The translations under genes were made by a program, and so were the position numbers. Positions 16,643 through 24,238 of a stretch of 24,238 bases of DNA are shown here, piece after piece (positions within the stretch are counted from its first letter, which is position 1; the number at the start of each line of letters is the position of its first letter). Source of the DNA: a virus. The DNA lies in IMG/VR virus record IMGVR_UViG_3300047363_000119, positions 1-24,238 of that record. One strand, given 5' to 3'. The notes under the pieces were generated by a model, which saw only the letters and a program-made list of their open reading frames with translations, did not search any database and had not been told where the DNA came from.

Positions 16643-17992
16643 CTATATTGTAATGACAACTTTAATGTCTTCCTGCTGCTCGGCATCCCTACGAATACGG
16701 GAACGGTTCTCGATGTAAAGTACATCACCACTGTGTCTATCTATTTCATACTTATCAGTAAATACAGAGAAAGAAGACGACGTTGTTCCGTCAGTAACGG
16801 CCTCATTTGAATCGAAAGGTATAAATCCAGTTGATTCGTTTTGGTGATAGAACACGAACTCATCAACAGACTCATTAACGTATGCACGTGCACCACTGTT
16901 TTCTTGATAGATTACGTCTCCAGACTTATAAGGAGATGAACTACTTAGAGTCAGTGATGACATGACCTTACCGGACACTTGAGTATATGGTTGACCTTCT
17001 GGAGTCAGTGGGTTCTTGATAACACCGATCTGTCGAAATGTGTTTTCAACGATGAAGGTGTTGCCTTCTCGACCGTCTGGTTTGATGTTCAGTAGCACTG
17101 AACTTGTTTTTAAATCATCTACTGGATCAGCACCTAGTCCTGACGGTGGAGTGATCACGGCACGAACAACACACGGTTCGGTGTTAGCACCTTCAATCTT
17201 AAAGGTTGCTTCTGTGTATCCTGCACCGAAGTCAATCATGCGGACACCGACGACAGATCCGTTATATACGATCACTTCTGCCGTAGCTGTAGTTGTACCA
17301 TCACCTTTGACTTCAATTGTAGTGCTTTCTTGTGTATATCCAGCACCACCCGATATAACCTCACCACGAAGAATCTCACCACCGACTGCGGCATTCATTA
17401 CGTTCAATTGTAGATCTTCGATCCCGTCTGCGTTACACTTAGAGGTAGGTCCGGTTAGACCCACTGGGATGTGGTTGGTTGATAGGTATTGATAGATGTT
17501 CTGTGGTGTCAGTGCAAATAGGAACTTCCAAACGTAGTTGTCTGCTGTCCTAAACGGTTTCTTGTAGTCAACGTTTAGTTCGCAGTAGTTTGGTTCGACT
17601 GTCGATGGGATCGTTTGACCATCGTATCGAGTTCCTTGCTCAAGGCATAGATATACCTCTTTCGCACTGTTCATCACGAAAAAGTTTGTTGCTTCGTCTG
17701 CATCGACGTTATCTGACCATGCGTCATAGATATCATTCGCATTCCAGTTAACTCGGGGTGCGACAAAGATTGCACCTTCAACCTTCTTAATAGACTGAAG
17801 GTTGTGTCTGAATTCTCGTTCTTCGAATGAACCATCAATAGGAGTATACGGATGATCCACGTCATCCCCCGACGTTGGGAATACATCTGACTTACCAATG
17901 CCGATGTAATACTCATTACTAGAGTTGATGACATCCTCAAGAAATTGTCGAGCCAGAGTTCGACTCAATGTTTGTCTGACTATTGCTGGCAT
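16643..17992 (-). CDS. 8: Baseplate wedge protein gp8
   Basis: 449 residues, against about 334 in T4 gp8. Matching landmarks in order: an early Y-Y-I-G-I-G-K-S-D (T4 has F-I-T-F-G-R-S-E); V-A-P-R-V-N-W-N (T4 V-I-P-R-R-D-W); a central N-Y-V-W-K-F-L-F (T4 G-Y-V-W-E-Y-L-F) near 150-160; and a C-terminal D-R-H-S-G-D-V-L-Y-I-E-N-R (T4 M-R-H-S-G-E-M-I-Y-M-E-N-R), ending in a Q-x-E-D-I-K-V hydrophobic tail like that of T4. The extra length is mostly a beta-rich insert at about 200-270 with two G-A-G-Y-T motifs. In T4, gp8 joins gp7, gp10, gp6 and gp53 in the wedge that surrounds the baseplate hub. AGGAACC precedes the ATG. The comparison is from memory of the T4 sequence. Confidence 0.88.
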   Translation of the reverse strand: MPAIVRQTLSRTLARQFLEDVINSSNEYYIGIGKSDVFPTSGDDVDHPYTPIDGSFEEREFRHNLQSIKKVEGAIFVAPRVNWNANDIYDAWSDNVDADEATNFFVMNSAKEVYLCLEQGTRYDGQTIPSTVEPNYCELNVDYKKPFRTADNYVWKFLFALTPQNIYQYLSTNHIPVGLTGPTSKCNADGIEDLQLNVMNAAVGGEILRGEVISGGAGYTQESTTIEVKGDGTTTATAEVIVYNGSVVGVRMIDFGAGYTEATFKIEGANTEPCVVRAVITPPSGLGADPVDDLKTSSVLLNIKPDGREGNTFIVENTFRQIGVIKNPLTPEGQPYTQVSGKVMSSLTLSSSSPYKSGDVIYQENSGARAYVNESVDEFVFYHQNESTGFIPFDSNEAVTDGTTSSSFSVFTDKYEIDRHSGDVLYIENRSRIRRDAEQQEDIKVVITI

Positions 17993-18020
17993 TATGGGTT
18001 CCTATTAAAAAGTCCTAACT

Positions 18021-18028
18021 TATATATA
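18021..18028 (-). promoter_or_regulatory. Possible degenerate late promoter (TATATATA)
   Basis: The 45-base gap before gp8 reads ACTATATATAAGTT on the coding strand. It is T/A-rich and about 30 bases from the ATG, where a late promoter would sit, but it departs from TATAAATA. Confidence 0.3.
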
Positions 18029-18037
18029 GTTGATTCA

Positions 18038-20053
18038 CTATACTGCAGGTAATTTACCAAGAATTACTCTTGGATTTCCACTTGAATCGTTAATTGTTAT
18101 GGTATCGGGATCTAATACCATCGATGATAGATCATTTTCGACATCACTGGTACTGTTCTGCACTGCACCTAAACTTAGTGAATTAGCACTAATACGACCA
18201 CCGTTAATCTCAGTTGATCCACCCAAAGCATAGACAGTACGGTTATTATCTGTGTTCCCGTCCGATAGAATTACATCTGAGTCACCACTATTGGTAAATG
18301 TTACGATGCCGTCAAATGATACAACCTTCTGTGCTTGAGTGCCAAAATCTTCCGTTGTTGGTGCAACACCAGAGGTATCGATGAAAACAAGATCAGAAAA
18401 ATACCATGTTGTTGAAGTGGTGTTTGCGTTGATAGTTGGGGCATCCATCGACCATCCATTAGGTGGTGCGACACTTAGACCATTCCAAGTTAGTGTTGCT
18501 TTTGCTGGGGCTTCTCCTGCAGTTGCGGTTTCAGAATACATCCTGATACTATAATATCTAGGTGGTGGATCTGGTTGATCTGGTTGATCTGGTTGATCGG
18601 GTGCATCTGCGACGAATTGCACATATGTAACAGTATCGGCAAGAAGAGTATTTGGAAGGTGACTGTCCTGAGTTGGTTTAGGTGCTGTCCACTCATAGAA
18701 GGTAACAAACTTCTTCGTTCCCAAAGTCAGTGAAATCTGATTCATAGCACTTGGATTTTGAACCGAAGAATATACAGGGACTACACCTTGTGCTGGTGGT
18801 GCGTTCGGAGTCTCTCCTACGAACTTAACCCATGTTAAACCGCTCCTCAAGTTAGAGAGATTAGAGTTCGGTTTGTTCTCTATGCCGTTCCATTCGTAGT
18901 ACAATACATATTCCTGACCAGTCTGTCGAACAGTATTTTTACCATCACCACTAGAATCATTTGCATAGATTACTGTGACACCTTCTGAAGTACCCGCATC
19001 CCCGTCCGTGATGGTAAGGTCTGTTTCTCCGTTTTCGTCAGTAATTGTAACCGTAGTCACTCCGGTATTTTCGTCATACTCCACAGCCGTTATGGTTGGA
19101 GACACAGCATTTTCTCCACCAACACCAACAATCTGTGCATCACCAAACTCAGCACCATTGATAAGGTCTGTATCTCCACGTCCAACGGCAGACCCCTGAA
19201 TGATCCAAAGGTATTCTCCGTTTGTGATTGACGGAGCACTCTGAGTCCATCCTTTAAAATCAGCACCGGATTCTGCAGTCAACAAACCAGTAGAAAAAGT
19301 GTGCTTGAAACTACCCGTCGGGTCTGCTGGAGCACTTGACGCATCACTGTTTTTGTTGTATAGTTGTACAACTGCAGTGTTGTATCCGTCTAGTCCTGTT
19401 CCTGATAGAAGAGTAGGGGCACTGAACTCATCACCATAGATTACATCTGTGCCACTCGTGTTTGAAGCAGTTGCTTGCTTGACCCAAATATATTGGCCTG
19501 GTACGATTGCAGGTAGGTCTTGAGACCATCCATCTAAATCACCCGTAACTTGACCAACTGTAGTCGGAGAAAGTGTACCAGTTTCAAAGTCATAACTAAA
19601 TGGTCCCGTCGGTACTTTAGTTGGAGCATTGACTGCCCCATTTGCCGCAGTACCTTTAGGTCTGAATATGAAGACCGTCGCAACATTCGTTGCTGGATCT
19701 GGTTGTGTCGGTTGAAAACCAACACGTGAAAGAACAACAGGACCGTTCCAATCATCTTGATTAAACGTTGCGGTAGATCCTACTGGTCCTTCTAATGTGA
19801 TCGACACCATCCACAATGCTTCCGAAAAGGTAAGATTGTCGGGACTGGTCGACCAGTTAGTAAAAGCAGTGGAGACACTGGCAGTCAGTACTCCACTTAA
19901 AAAGTCGTATTCAAAGTTCCCCTGTGGTACAGTTGGTTCACTAGCATCTGCACTAGTCTTATAAAAGTACTGCAGTGTTACTCGTGACGTGCCGTCTTGT
20001 AGATCTACAAGAGTGACAAAGTCAGAAGCATATCGTGTCCATAATACCGACAT
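18038..20053 (-). CDS. Modular tail protein with gpJ-like C-terminal stem
   Basis: 671 residues. Three similar modules lie at about 25-115, 120-215 and 220-320. Each has a P-x-G-x-F-x-[YH]-x-F-x-[ST]-G-x-L turn, a W-[ST]-x-[SD]-x-P step and a late [LI]-W. The middle (about 325-500) has T-V-T-I-T-D-E-N-G-E-T-D and two related Y-E-W-containing units, then a DQPDQPDQP linker near 486-495. A further W module follows near 500-565. Residues 576-671 (FDGIVTFTNS, then STEINGGRISANSLSLG, then N-P-R-V-I-L-G-K-L) align with the end of the 1057-residue protein and resemble the stem of gpJ-like tip proteins. It is probably a tail-tip or baseplate-associated fibre. The GAGGGTTCCCC stretch before the ATG gives a clear ribosome site. 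Confidence 0.75.
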   Translation of the reverse strand: MSVLWTRYASDFVTLVDLQDGTSRVTLQYFYKTSADASEPTVPQGNFEYDFLSGVLTASVSTAFTNWSTSPDNLTFSEALWMVSITLEGPVGSTATFNQDDWNGPVVLSRVGFQPTQPDPATNVATVFIFRPKGTAANGAVNAPTKVPTGPFSYDFETGTLSPTTVGQVTGDLDGWSQDLPAIVPGQYIWVKQATASNTSGTDVIYGDEFSAPTLLSGTGLDGYNTAVVQLYNKNSDASSAPADPTGSFKHTFSTGLLTAESGADFKGWTQSAPSITNGEYLWIIQGSAVGRGDTDLINGAEFGDAQIVGVGGENAVSPTITAVEYDENTGVTTVTITDENGETDLTITDGDAGTSEGVTVIYANDSSGDGKNTVRQTGQEYVLYYEWNGIENKPNSNLSNLRSGLTWVKFVGETPNAPPAQGVVPVYSSVQNPSAMNQISLTLGTKKFVTFYEWTAPKPTQDSHLPNTLLADTVTYVQFVADAPDQPDQPDQPDPPPRYYSIRMYSETATAGEAPAKATLTWNGLSVAPPNGWSMDAPTINANTTSTTWYFSDLVFIDTSGVAPTTEDFGTQAQKVVSFDGIVTFTNSGDSDVILSDGNTDNNRTVYALGGSTEINGGRISANSLSLGAVQNSTSDVENDLSSMVLDPDTITINDSSGNPRVILGKLPAV
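18572..18598. repeat. Three perfect 9-base tandem repeats
   Basis: TGGTTGATC occurs three times in a row, in frame, encoding D-Q-P three times in a linker of the 671-residue protein. The copies are identical in DNA, so the number could change by slippage without shifting the frame. Confidence 0.85.
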
Positions 20054-20070
20054 GGGGAACCCTCAAATAA

Positions 20071-21237
20071 TTAAGACGTTGACTTAGTTACAGTAACATC
20101 ACAACGGATGCTGATTGGTGCAGACGTGTCTGGAACAACTTCTGGTCCTGCAGTAATTGCCGCAAAGTTGTTGTTATTACCATCGGCAACAACACCACCA
20201 GAAAGTACTACAGTTGGATCATTTACTGCAGCGACTCGTACCTGAGAACCATCTCCGTATTCCCAACTGTACTTGATCTCGAAACCACCGACACCATCGG
20301 TAAGCACGTTGTCACCTTCACCCGTTGCGTCTGTAACAACCGCAGTTAGTGTTACTGGATCACCTGAGTTGTTACGGAATGTGGTTGGTCCACTTGGAAT
20401 GATATCTACCTTGATAGCACCACGACCAGCAAGCAGTTTAGCAACACTTACTACGTCTTGACCCTGATCACCAGCAACCTTCATAGTGTATGAGAATGCA
20501 TCGTTTCCTACGTTAGTCGGAGCAATCTTGATCTGAGATCCTGTTGTCCAACCTTCGGTAGGAAGTGAGGTTGTTACGAAAGTATCTGACTGAGATAGTC
20601 GATATCCAGCAATTTGTCCTGAACCAGTACCTACAGTTGCGGCACTGAATGCTCCACCGTTTGTTTTGGTAGTGATTGCAACGTTAGTGGCAGTACCAGT
20701 AACAATGAACTCGACGATTACATCGTCTTGATCAGATGCCAATACACCGTCTGCGTCTGCAAGGAATGTGTGGTCTGACTGGATAAGATTGATGACCGTA
20801 CTGTCCGCACCGTCACGTACAATAGTAACACTTAGTTCTAGGTCGATAGTGCCTGTGAACTTACCTGTGTTATATGCAACAGTAACGATCACTGTACCAC
20901 TACGCTTATACTCTTGGGCATCTGGTGCCACAATCGCATCACATGTGATAGTGCCGTCTGCACCTTCTACGAAAGTGAAACCTGTTGCTTGTTGGATGTC
21001 TTGAATAACAAACTCACCGTCACCCGCAGTTGCGTTTCCTGAGTATGCTAGTTCTGTTCCTCCAACGTATGCTTGCACGTTAGTTTGAAAATCTGTACGT
21101 GCAGCGTCTCCAACTTGACCTGTAGGACTACTGATAAAAGTATGGTTCGCATTGGTCAAGAAAGCAGATACCGCACTTTGACCGTCGATTACGTCGGTTA
21201 AGGTAACGGCCGCCGTGGCAGTTCTTACGATTGCCAT
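20071..21237 (-). CDS. Ig-like virion protein with two DG modules
   Basis: 388 residues. Two N-terminal modules of about 145 residues start alike: V-I-D-G-Q-S-A-V-S-A-F-L-T-N-A-N-H-T-F near residue 16, and V-R-D-G-A-D-S-T-V-I-N-L-I-Q-S-D-H-T-F near residue 160. Modules with this DG-x-[DS] start and a following H-T-F strand occur in the central part of gpJ-like tail tip proteins. The C-terminal third (F-E-I-K-Y-S-W-E-Y-G-D-G-S) is also beta-rich. No catalytic residues are seen. It lies between the gp10-N-like gene and the 671-residue protein, so a structural role in the same tip or fibre complex is inferred. The ribosome site GAAGAGGG overlaps the end of the previous gene, two bases before this ATG. 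Confidence 0.75.
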   Translation of the reverse strand: MAIVRTATAAVTLTDVIDGQSAVSAFLTNANHTFISSPTGQVGDAARTDFQTNVQAYVGGTELAYSGNATAGDGEFVIQDIQQATGFTFVEGADGTITCDAIVAPDAQEYKRSGTVIVTVAYNTGKFTGTIDLELSVTIVRDGADSTVINLIQSDHTFLADADGVLASDQDDVIVEFIVTGTATNVAITTKTNGGAFSAATVGTGSGQIAGYRLSQSDTFVTTSLPTEGWTTGSQIKIAPTNVGNDAFSYTMKVAGDQGQDVVSVAKLLAGRGAIKVDIIPSGPTTFRNNSGDPVTLTAVVTDATGEGDNVLTDGVGGFEIKYSWEYGDGSQVRVAAVNDPTVVLSGGVVADGNNNNFAAITAGPEVVPDTSAPISIRCDVTVTKSTS

Positions 21238-21239
21238 GA

Positions 21240-22016
21240 TTAACCCTCTTCTTTATCGTTAATAGTTAATTGAATTGGCAGTGTCCCAGAATTAGGAACT
21301 GCCTTTGCTTCGATGAAAATAGACTTCAGTTCACCATTACTAAACTCTTGCGCAGTTGATTCAGCCGGTATGCCAAACCCAATTGGACAAGTGCCGTCGT
21401 CTCCTACAGTAACAATAGTTCCGTCTATATGTGACACGTAACGTGTCGTCTTATTAATGCACACAGATTTACCACCCGATGTCCATTGATAACCATAATC
21501 ACCGTATTGGTTTTCATCAATACCCAACCCGTTGATTGAAATACGTGCTTGCAATTCGGTTTCACCCGAATCGTTTAAAAATACTGTTCCGTTCACTGCT
21601 GTGATTGCGACGTTAAGATCCTCGTATCCACGATCGTAGATAAGTGCTGGAGCAGTCCACTCTTCTGGTAGAATAGTCTTTTGACTAACACCATCTGCCT
21701 TTGGTACAGAAGTCTGAATCAGAAAGACGTATCTTCCTTCTGTTGGAATGCTTAACTTCCATCCCTGTAGAGTTGGATCTTCTGGCATCGTAATGTCGTT
21801 ACCAGAAAAATCATAAATTGTAGGCAAAGAAATATCTTCCGACTCTGGCAGAGTCGGGTCATTAAATGCTTTGTAAAGTTCTACTCTCAGACCACCATTA
21901 GCAGAAAGACGATACAGTTCTTCGAAGTTATCGTTAACCTTCTCTGCTGTTGTTCGAAGTGTATCACCAGTTCCGTCGTTACCTGCACCACCAGTGTTAA
22001 TAATTTGTCTTGGCAT
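21240..22016 (-). CDS. Small baseplate-attachment protein with gp10-like N-terminus
   Basis: 258 residues. The start (M-P-R-Q-I-I-N-T-G-G-A-G), then NDGTGDTLRTTAEKVNDNF and E-E-L-Y-R-L, closely follows the start of T4 gp10 (N-I-G-N, D-D-G-T-G-D-Y-L-R, K-I-N-E-N-F-D-E-L-Y). In T4, gp9 and gp10 use this region to attach to the wedge. T4 gp10 is about 600 residues long; here only the anchor is present, followed by a beta-rich part with G-Y-Q-W-T-S-G-G-K-S-V and W-K-L-S-I-P. It could be an anchor to which a neighbouring protein binds. A TATAAATA late promoter lies about 30 bases upstream, so it probably opens a transcription unit with the genes that follow. Confidence 0.7.
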   Translation of the reverse strand: MPRQIINTGGAGNDGTGDTLRTTAEKVNDNFEELYRLSANGGLRVELYKAFNDPTLPESEDISLPTIYDFSGNDITMPEDPTLQGWKLSIPTEGRYVFLIQTSVPKADGVSQKTILPEEWTAPALIYDRGYEDLNVAITAVNGTVFLNDSGETELQARISINGLGIDENQYGDYGYQWTSGGKSVCINKTTRYVSHIDGTIVTVGDDGTCPIGFGIPAESTAQEFSNGELKSIFIEAKAVPNSGTLPIQLTINDKEEG

Positions 22017-22043
22017 GAAAATTTTCTCTCAATTCAATGTCAG

Positions 22044-22051
22044 TATTTATA
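22044..22051 (-). promoter_or_regulatory. T4-type late promoter, TATAAATA, overlapping a stop codon
   Basis: The coding strand reads CAGGTATAAATACTG. The octamer is an exact T4 late promoter match, and its TAA is also the stop codon of the 722-residue gene. The next ATG is 28 bases downstream, leaving a leader of about 20 bases. Confidence 0.75.
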
Positions 22052-24215
22052 CCTGATCTACCTCTGGATTTTGACCAGGAGGAGTATCTGGTTCTGTCGG
22101 TTCTGTAGACCCATCATCTGGTTCCGTCGGTCCTGTAGACCCACCCGCAATCTTAATAGGAATGACTTTGCTGAATGTGACGTTCACATTGTCAAACCAA
22201 GAAGATACCGTAACCGACAGATCCTCTCCTCCAGTGACGGCACCTATGTTGGCAACATAGACTAACTCCGGTATTGTATTTTGTGTCCCGTCTTCACGAA
22301 GGTCAATATAAACCGTACCTAATGGATTTTCTTGCAAACTCTTATCTACCCATCCGTCACCAAACTCTAGCACCAACTGTTGCCCTGCAAGAGAACTACC
22401 CATAATTAAAAACTCAACACTCTCTGTTGATGGATCGAGTACTAATTCTTCGTCAGTAAATCCTTGCTGATTACTAGGGTATGGTATATTAGGTTTCGCA
22501 ATGTGAAGGGCAAAGTGAGTAAATGCATCATCCGGATACTCATTAGCTGCACCTGGTGACATGCTAATCACAACGTTTGGATCTGTAAGATCTGTGCTAG
22601 GGTTAGCAATTCCAGAAAGATTAACGTCGGCAGTAATTGTGTGCTCAGACGTTGATACCTTTGATAAACCCTTCACCCTAGATTTAAATACGACCGTGGT
22701 CTCTAATGGTATTGACGGATCTGAATCAAGGTTAGTTTCTTCGACCGTACACTTAAACGACACTACTCCACTGCTTGTAATTGTTTCTCGTGTGTCATTC
22801 AGTAGAACCGAAATGTTAGAGTTACTCTCACTGCTGTTGGATTCTAAATCAAAGAACAGTTCATAACTTTCACCAGCACCAACTGAACCATCTAACCATC
22901 TACCTGACGACAGTGTTCCAATACCATCACTATCTGACGATTTGACTGCGTAGGTTCCGTTGGGTGAATACTCAACGGTAACACTGGTTCTTCGTACCAA
23001 CTGGGTCATCCACGAACCAAGATTACCTGTGCCAGCAGTGTTTACAATAAGTTTACGACGACCACTTTCAGTTGCAACAGTTAACGGGTCCGGCCAGATA
23101 CCTGTTGGATATTCGGTTGGTTCGGTCGATGTAAATGGTAGATACATCTTAGGTTGTCTATCTGGAGAAACAAAACTACTTGTGCTAGGATACTCTATGA
23201 ACGAGTCTGGAGAGTTGATGAAATCATAGTATAGATTACCATCTACAAAATATGATGATCCATTTAACTGTCCACCAGAAAACGATTTTGGTACTATAAC
23301 AGGTTCAGACCATGATCCTGCTACGTATTCATACACTTCAGTTTTATACCCATCCGAAACAATTAACTGATCGGTACTTGCAGTGATGACTGGATATGGA
23401 ACAGATCCTATCACTGTACCTGATTCTGGACCGAACCCTTCAGGAACTGTTATAGGATAATTGCCTCCAAACACATCACTTCTTTCTTTTATTAGTTGTT
23501 TAGTTGTTCCATCACCGACAAAAACATCAAAGGAATGTTCCGACTCAACCATCACACCGCCACCTAGATTAGACAATCCGGCGTTGATCATAGTTTCTAC
23601 ATCGTGAACCCAAACTGTAGGAACATACGTATCATTCTCGTAAGAACTGTACTGAGTGTTGATAAGTTTTTGTTTACCGTCTACAGTAACGACTTGCAGA
23701 TTTTCTGCACTAAACTGATATCTCGGTATGTCTGTTGTAATAATGAAAGAAATGTTAGTGTAAGTATGTGAAATTCCATACGCGTTAACATCATCATATT
23801 CAAGGTTATCTAAATTATCTAAATCTAGAAAGGCATAGGATCTTCCGTAGTGGTACCAAGAATTGTTTTTCCAATTTCTGGTATACCCAGCTGGGAAAAC
23901 TATCCACCGATCATCGATAACAAAAACATCAGATTCGTTATCGACACTTTCAGTGGTAGTAGCGCCTGCTATAAATCTATATGTTGCCCAGTTTTCAATG
24001 TTTGATAAATATTGTAATTCCTTTATCAGATTCCAACTGGTGTCATATATTGTTATTTTAGCGCCATACGGTAATTCATTCTCCAACTGTGCTTCTGCTA
24101 CGAAGTGTCCCTTCAGAGAATTGAATACAATGTTTCTTGTAGGAGTGGATACTACCTGAGATCCGAACAAACTTCTGGCATACATGCCATCTACTGCATA
24201 GGTTCCATCTGCCAT
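22047..24215 (-). CDS. Virion structural protein of unknown role
   Basis: 722 residues, not recognised. It starts M-A-D-G-T-Y-A-V-D-G-M-Y-A-R-S-L-F-G. The first 350 residues or so are rich in Y, W and D with beta alternation (W-I-V-F-P-A-G-Y-T-R-N-W and G-R-S-Y-A-F-L-D-L-D). The next part has Ig-like spacing (E-S-Y-E-L-F-F-D-L-E and S-F-K-C-T-V-E-E-T near 450-500). The C-terminal 30 residues are a Pro/Thr/Glu/Asp tail containing a 30-base duplication. No signal peptide, membrane helix or enzyme motif is seen. A strong AAGGAGAA site precedes the ATG. It lies upstream of a baseplate-type gene in a late operon, which suggests a baseplate or tail-decoration protein. Confidence 0.7.
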   Translation of the reverse strand: MADGTYAVDGMYARSLFGSQVVSTPTRNIVFNSLKGHFVAEAQLENELPYGAKITIYDTSWNLIKELQYLSNIENWATYRFIAGATTTESVDNESDVFVIDDRWIVFPAGYTRNWKNNSWYHYGRSYAFLDLDNLDNLEYDDVNAYGISHTYTNISFIITTDIPRYQFSAENLQVVTVDGKQKLINTQYSSYENDTYVPTVWVHDVETMINAGLSNLGGGVMVESEHSFDVFVGDGTTKQLIKERSDVFGGNYPITVPEGFGPESGTVIGSVPYPVITASTDQLIVSDGYKTEVYEYVAGSWSEPVIVPKSFSGGQLNGSSYFVDGNLYYDFINSPDSFIEYPSTSSFVSPDRQPKMYLPFTSTEPTEYPTGIWPDPLTVATESGRRKLIVNTAGTGNLGSWMTQLVRRTSVTVEYSPNGTYAVKSSDSDGIGTLSSGRWLDGSVGAGESYELFFDLESNSSESNSNISVLLNDTRETITSSGVVSFKCTVEETNLDSDPSIPLETTVVFKSRVKGLSKVSTSEHTITADVNLSGIANPSTDLTDPNVVISMSPGAANEYPDDAFTHFALHIAKPNIPYPSNQQGFTDEELVLDPSTESVEFLIMGSSLAGQQLVLEFGDGWVDKSLQENPLGTVYIDLREDGTQNTIPELVYVANIGAVTGGEDLSVTVSSWFDNVNVTFSKVIPIKIAGGSTGPTEPDDGSTEPTEPDTPPGQNPEVDQV
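22087..22146. repeat. Two 30-base tandem repeats
   Basis: The units at 22087-22116 and 22117-22146 differ at only a few bases and encode the G-S-T-[GE]-P-T-E-P-D tail of the 722-residue protein. The duplication is in frame and looks recent. Confidence 0.75.
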
Positions 24216-24220
24216 GATTA

Positions 24221-24228
24221 TTCTCCTT
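24221..24228 (-). promoter_or_regulatory. Strong ribosome binding site
   Basis: AAGGAGAA lies five bases upstream of the ATG at 24215 and is the best Shine-Dalgarno match in the window. It fixes the start of the 722-residue protein. The promoter lies beyond the right edge. Confidence 0.7.
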
Positions 24229-24238
24229 GCCTTATAAT

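Noticed and set aside
17016-17492. Plus-strand frame of 158 residues opposite gp8, and similar plus-strand frames elsewhere (for example 16201-16566 and 22561-22866)
   Set aside because: All lie opposite well-supported genes, have no recognisable domain, and arise from the codon bias of the true strand.
24229-24238. ATTATAAGG on the minus strand at the right edge as a late promoter
   Set aside because: It only partly matches TATAAATA and is cut by the window edge.

Overview
The window is a block of virion structural genes from a tailed phage of the T4 superfamily (contractile-tail myovirus). Fifteen genes are packed head to tail, all transcribed on the minus strand from the right end to the left end. 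Gaps are a few bases, or there are short overlaps. Three things point to a T4-type phage. First, a recognisable homologue of the baseplate wedge protein gp8 lies at 16643-17992. Second, the protein at 21240-22016 starts with a gp9/gp10-type attachment motif. Third, two exact copies of the T4 late-promoter octamer TATAAATA lie on the coding strand just upstream of genes (22044-22051 and 1297-1304). Several other families (a DUF4815-type giant baseplate protein, a YHGMFAH-type domain, GYT-rich inserts) are typical of marine T4-like phages, so a marine bacterial host is likely. The sequence does not identify the host.

Right part (24215 to 18038, in order of transcription): a 722-residue virion protein of unknown role; a late promoter overlapping its stop codon; a small gp10-N-like protein; a 388-residue protein with Ig-like DG modules; and a 671-residue modular protein ending in a tail-tip-like stem. 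Middle (17992 to 11340): gp8, a giant DUF4815-type protein of about 1,683 residues, and a 79-residue coiled-coil protein. These form the conserved baseplate core.

Left part (11353 to 1) is the accessory, host-recognition side. It begins with a 1057-residue modular fibre/tip protein with a gp10-like N-terminus. Three small proteins built on an M-x-YG-[LI] module follow, interleaved with a tail-assembly-chaperone-like gene. Next come a 1520-residue protein dominated by an unusual tetrapeptide aromatic repeat ([YF]-x-[GR]-[NDT]), a second chaperone-like gene, and a second tetrapeptide-repeat protein that runs off the left edge. That last gene starts with GTG at 1247 behind its own late promoter.

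Most likely, the right and middle genes build and decorate the baseplate, and the left genes supply tail-tip or adhesin proteins with their assembly helpers. The most unusual feature is the pair of tetrapeptide-repeat proteins. Their period-4 aromatic/Gly/Arg pattern resembles no tail-fibre fold I can name. The two genes encode similar repeats with clearly different arginine codons, which suggests separate histories. No tRNA, CRISPR array, integrase, transposase or replication gene was seen. No stretch longer than 300 bases lacks a gene.
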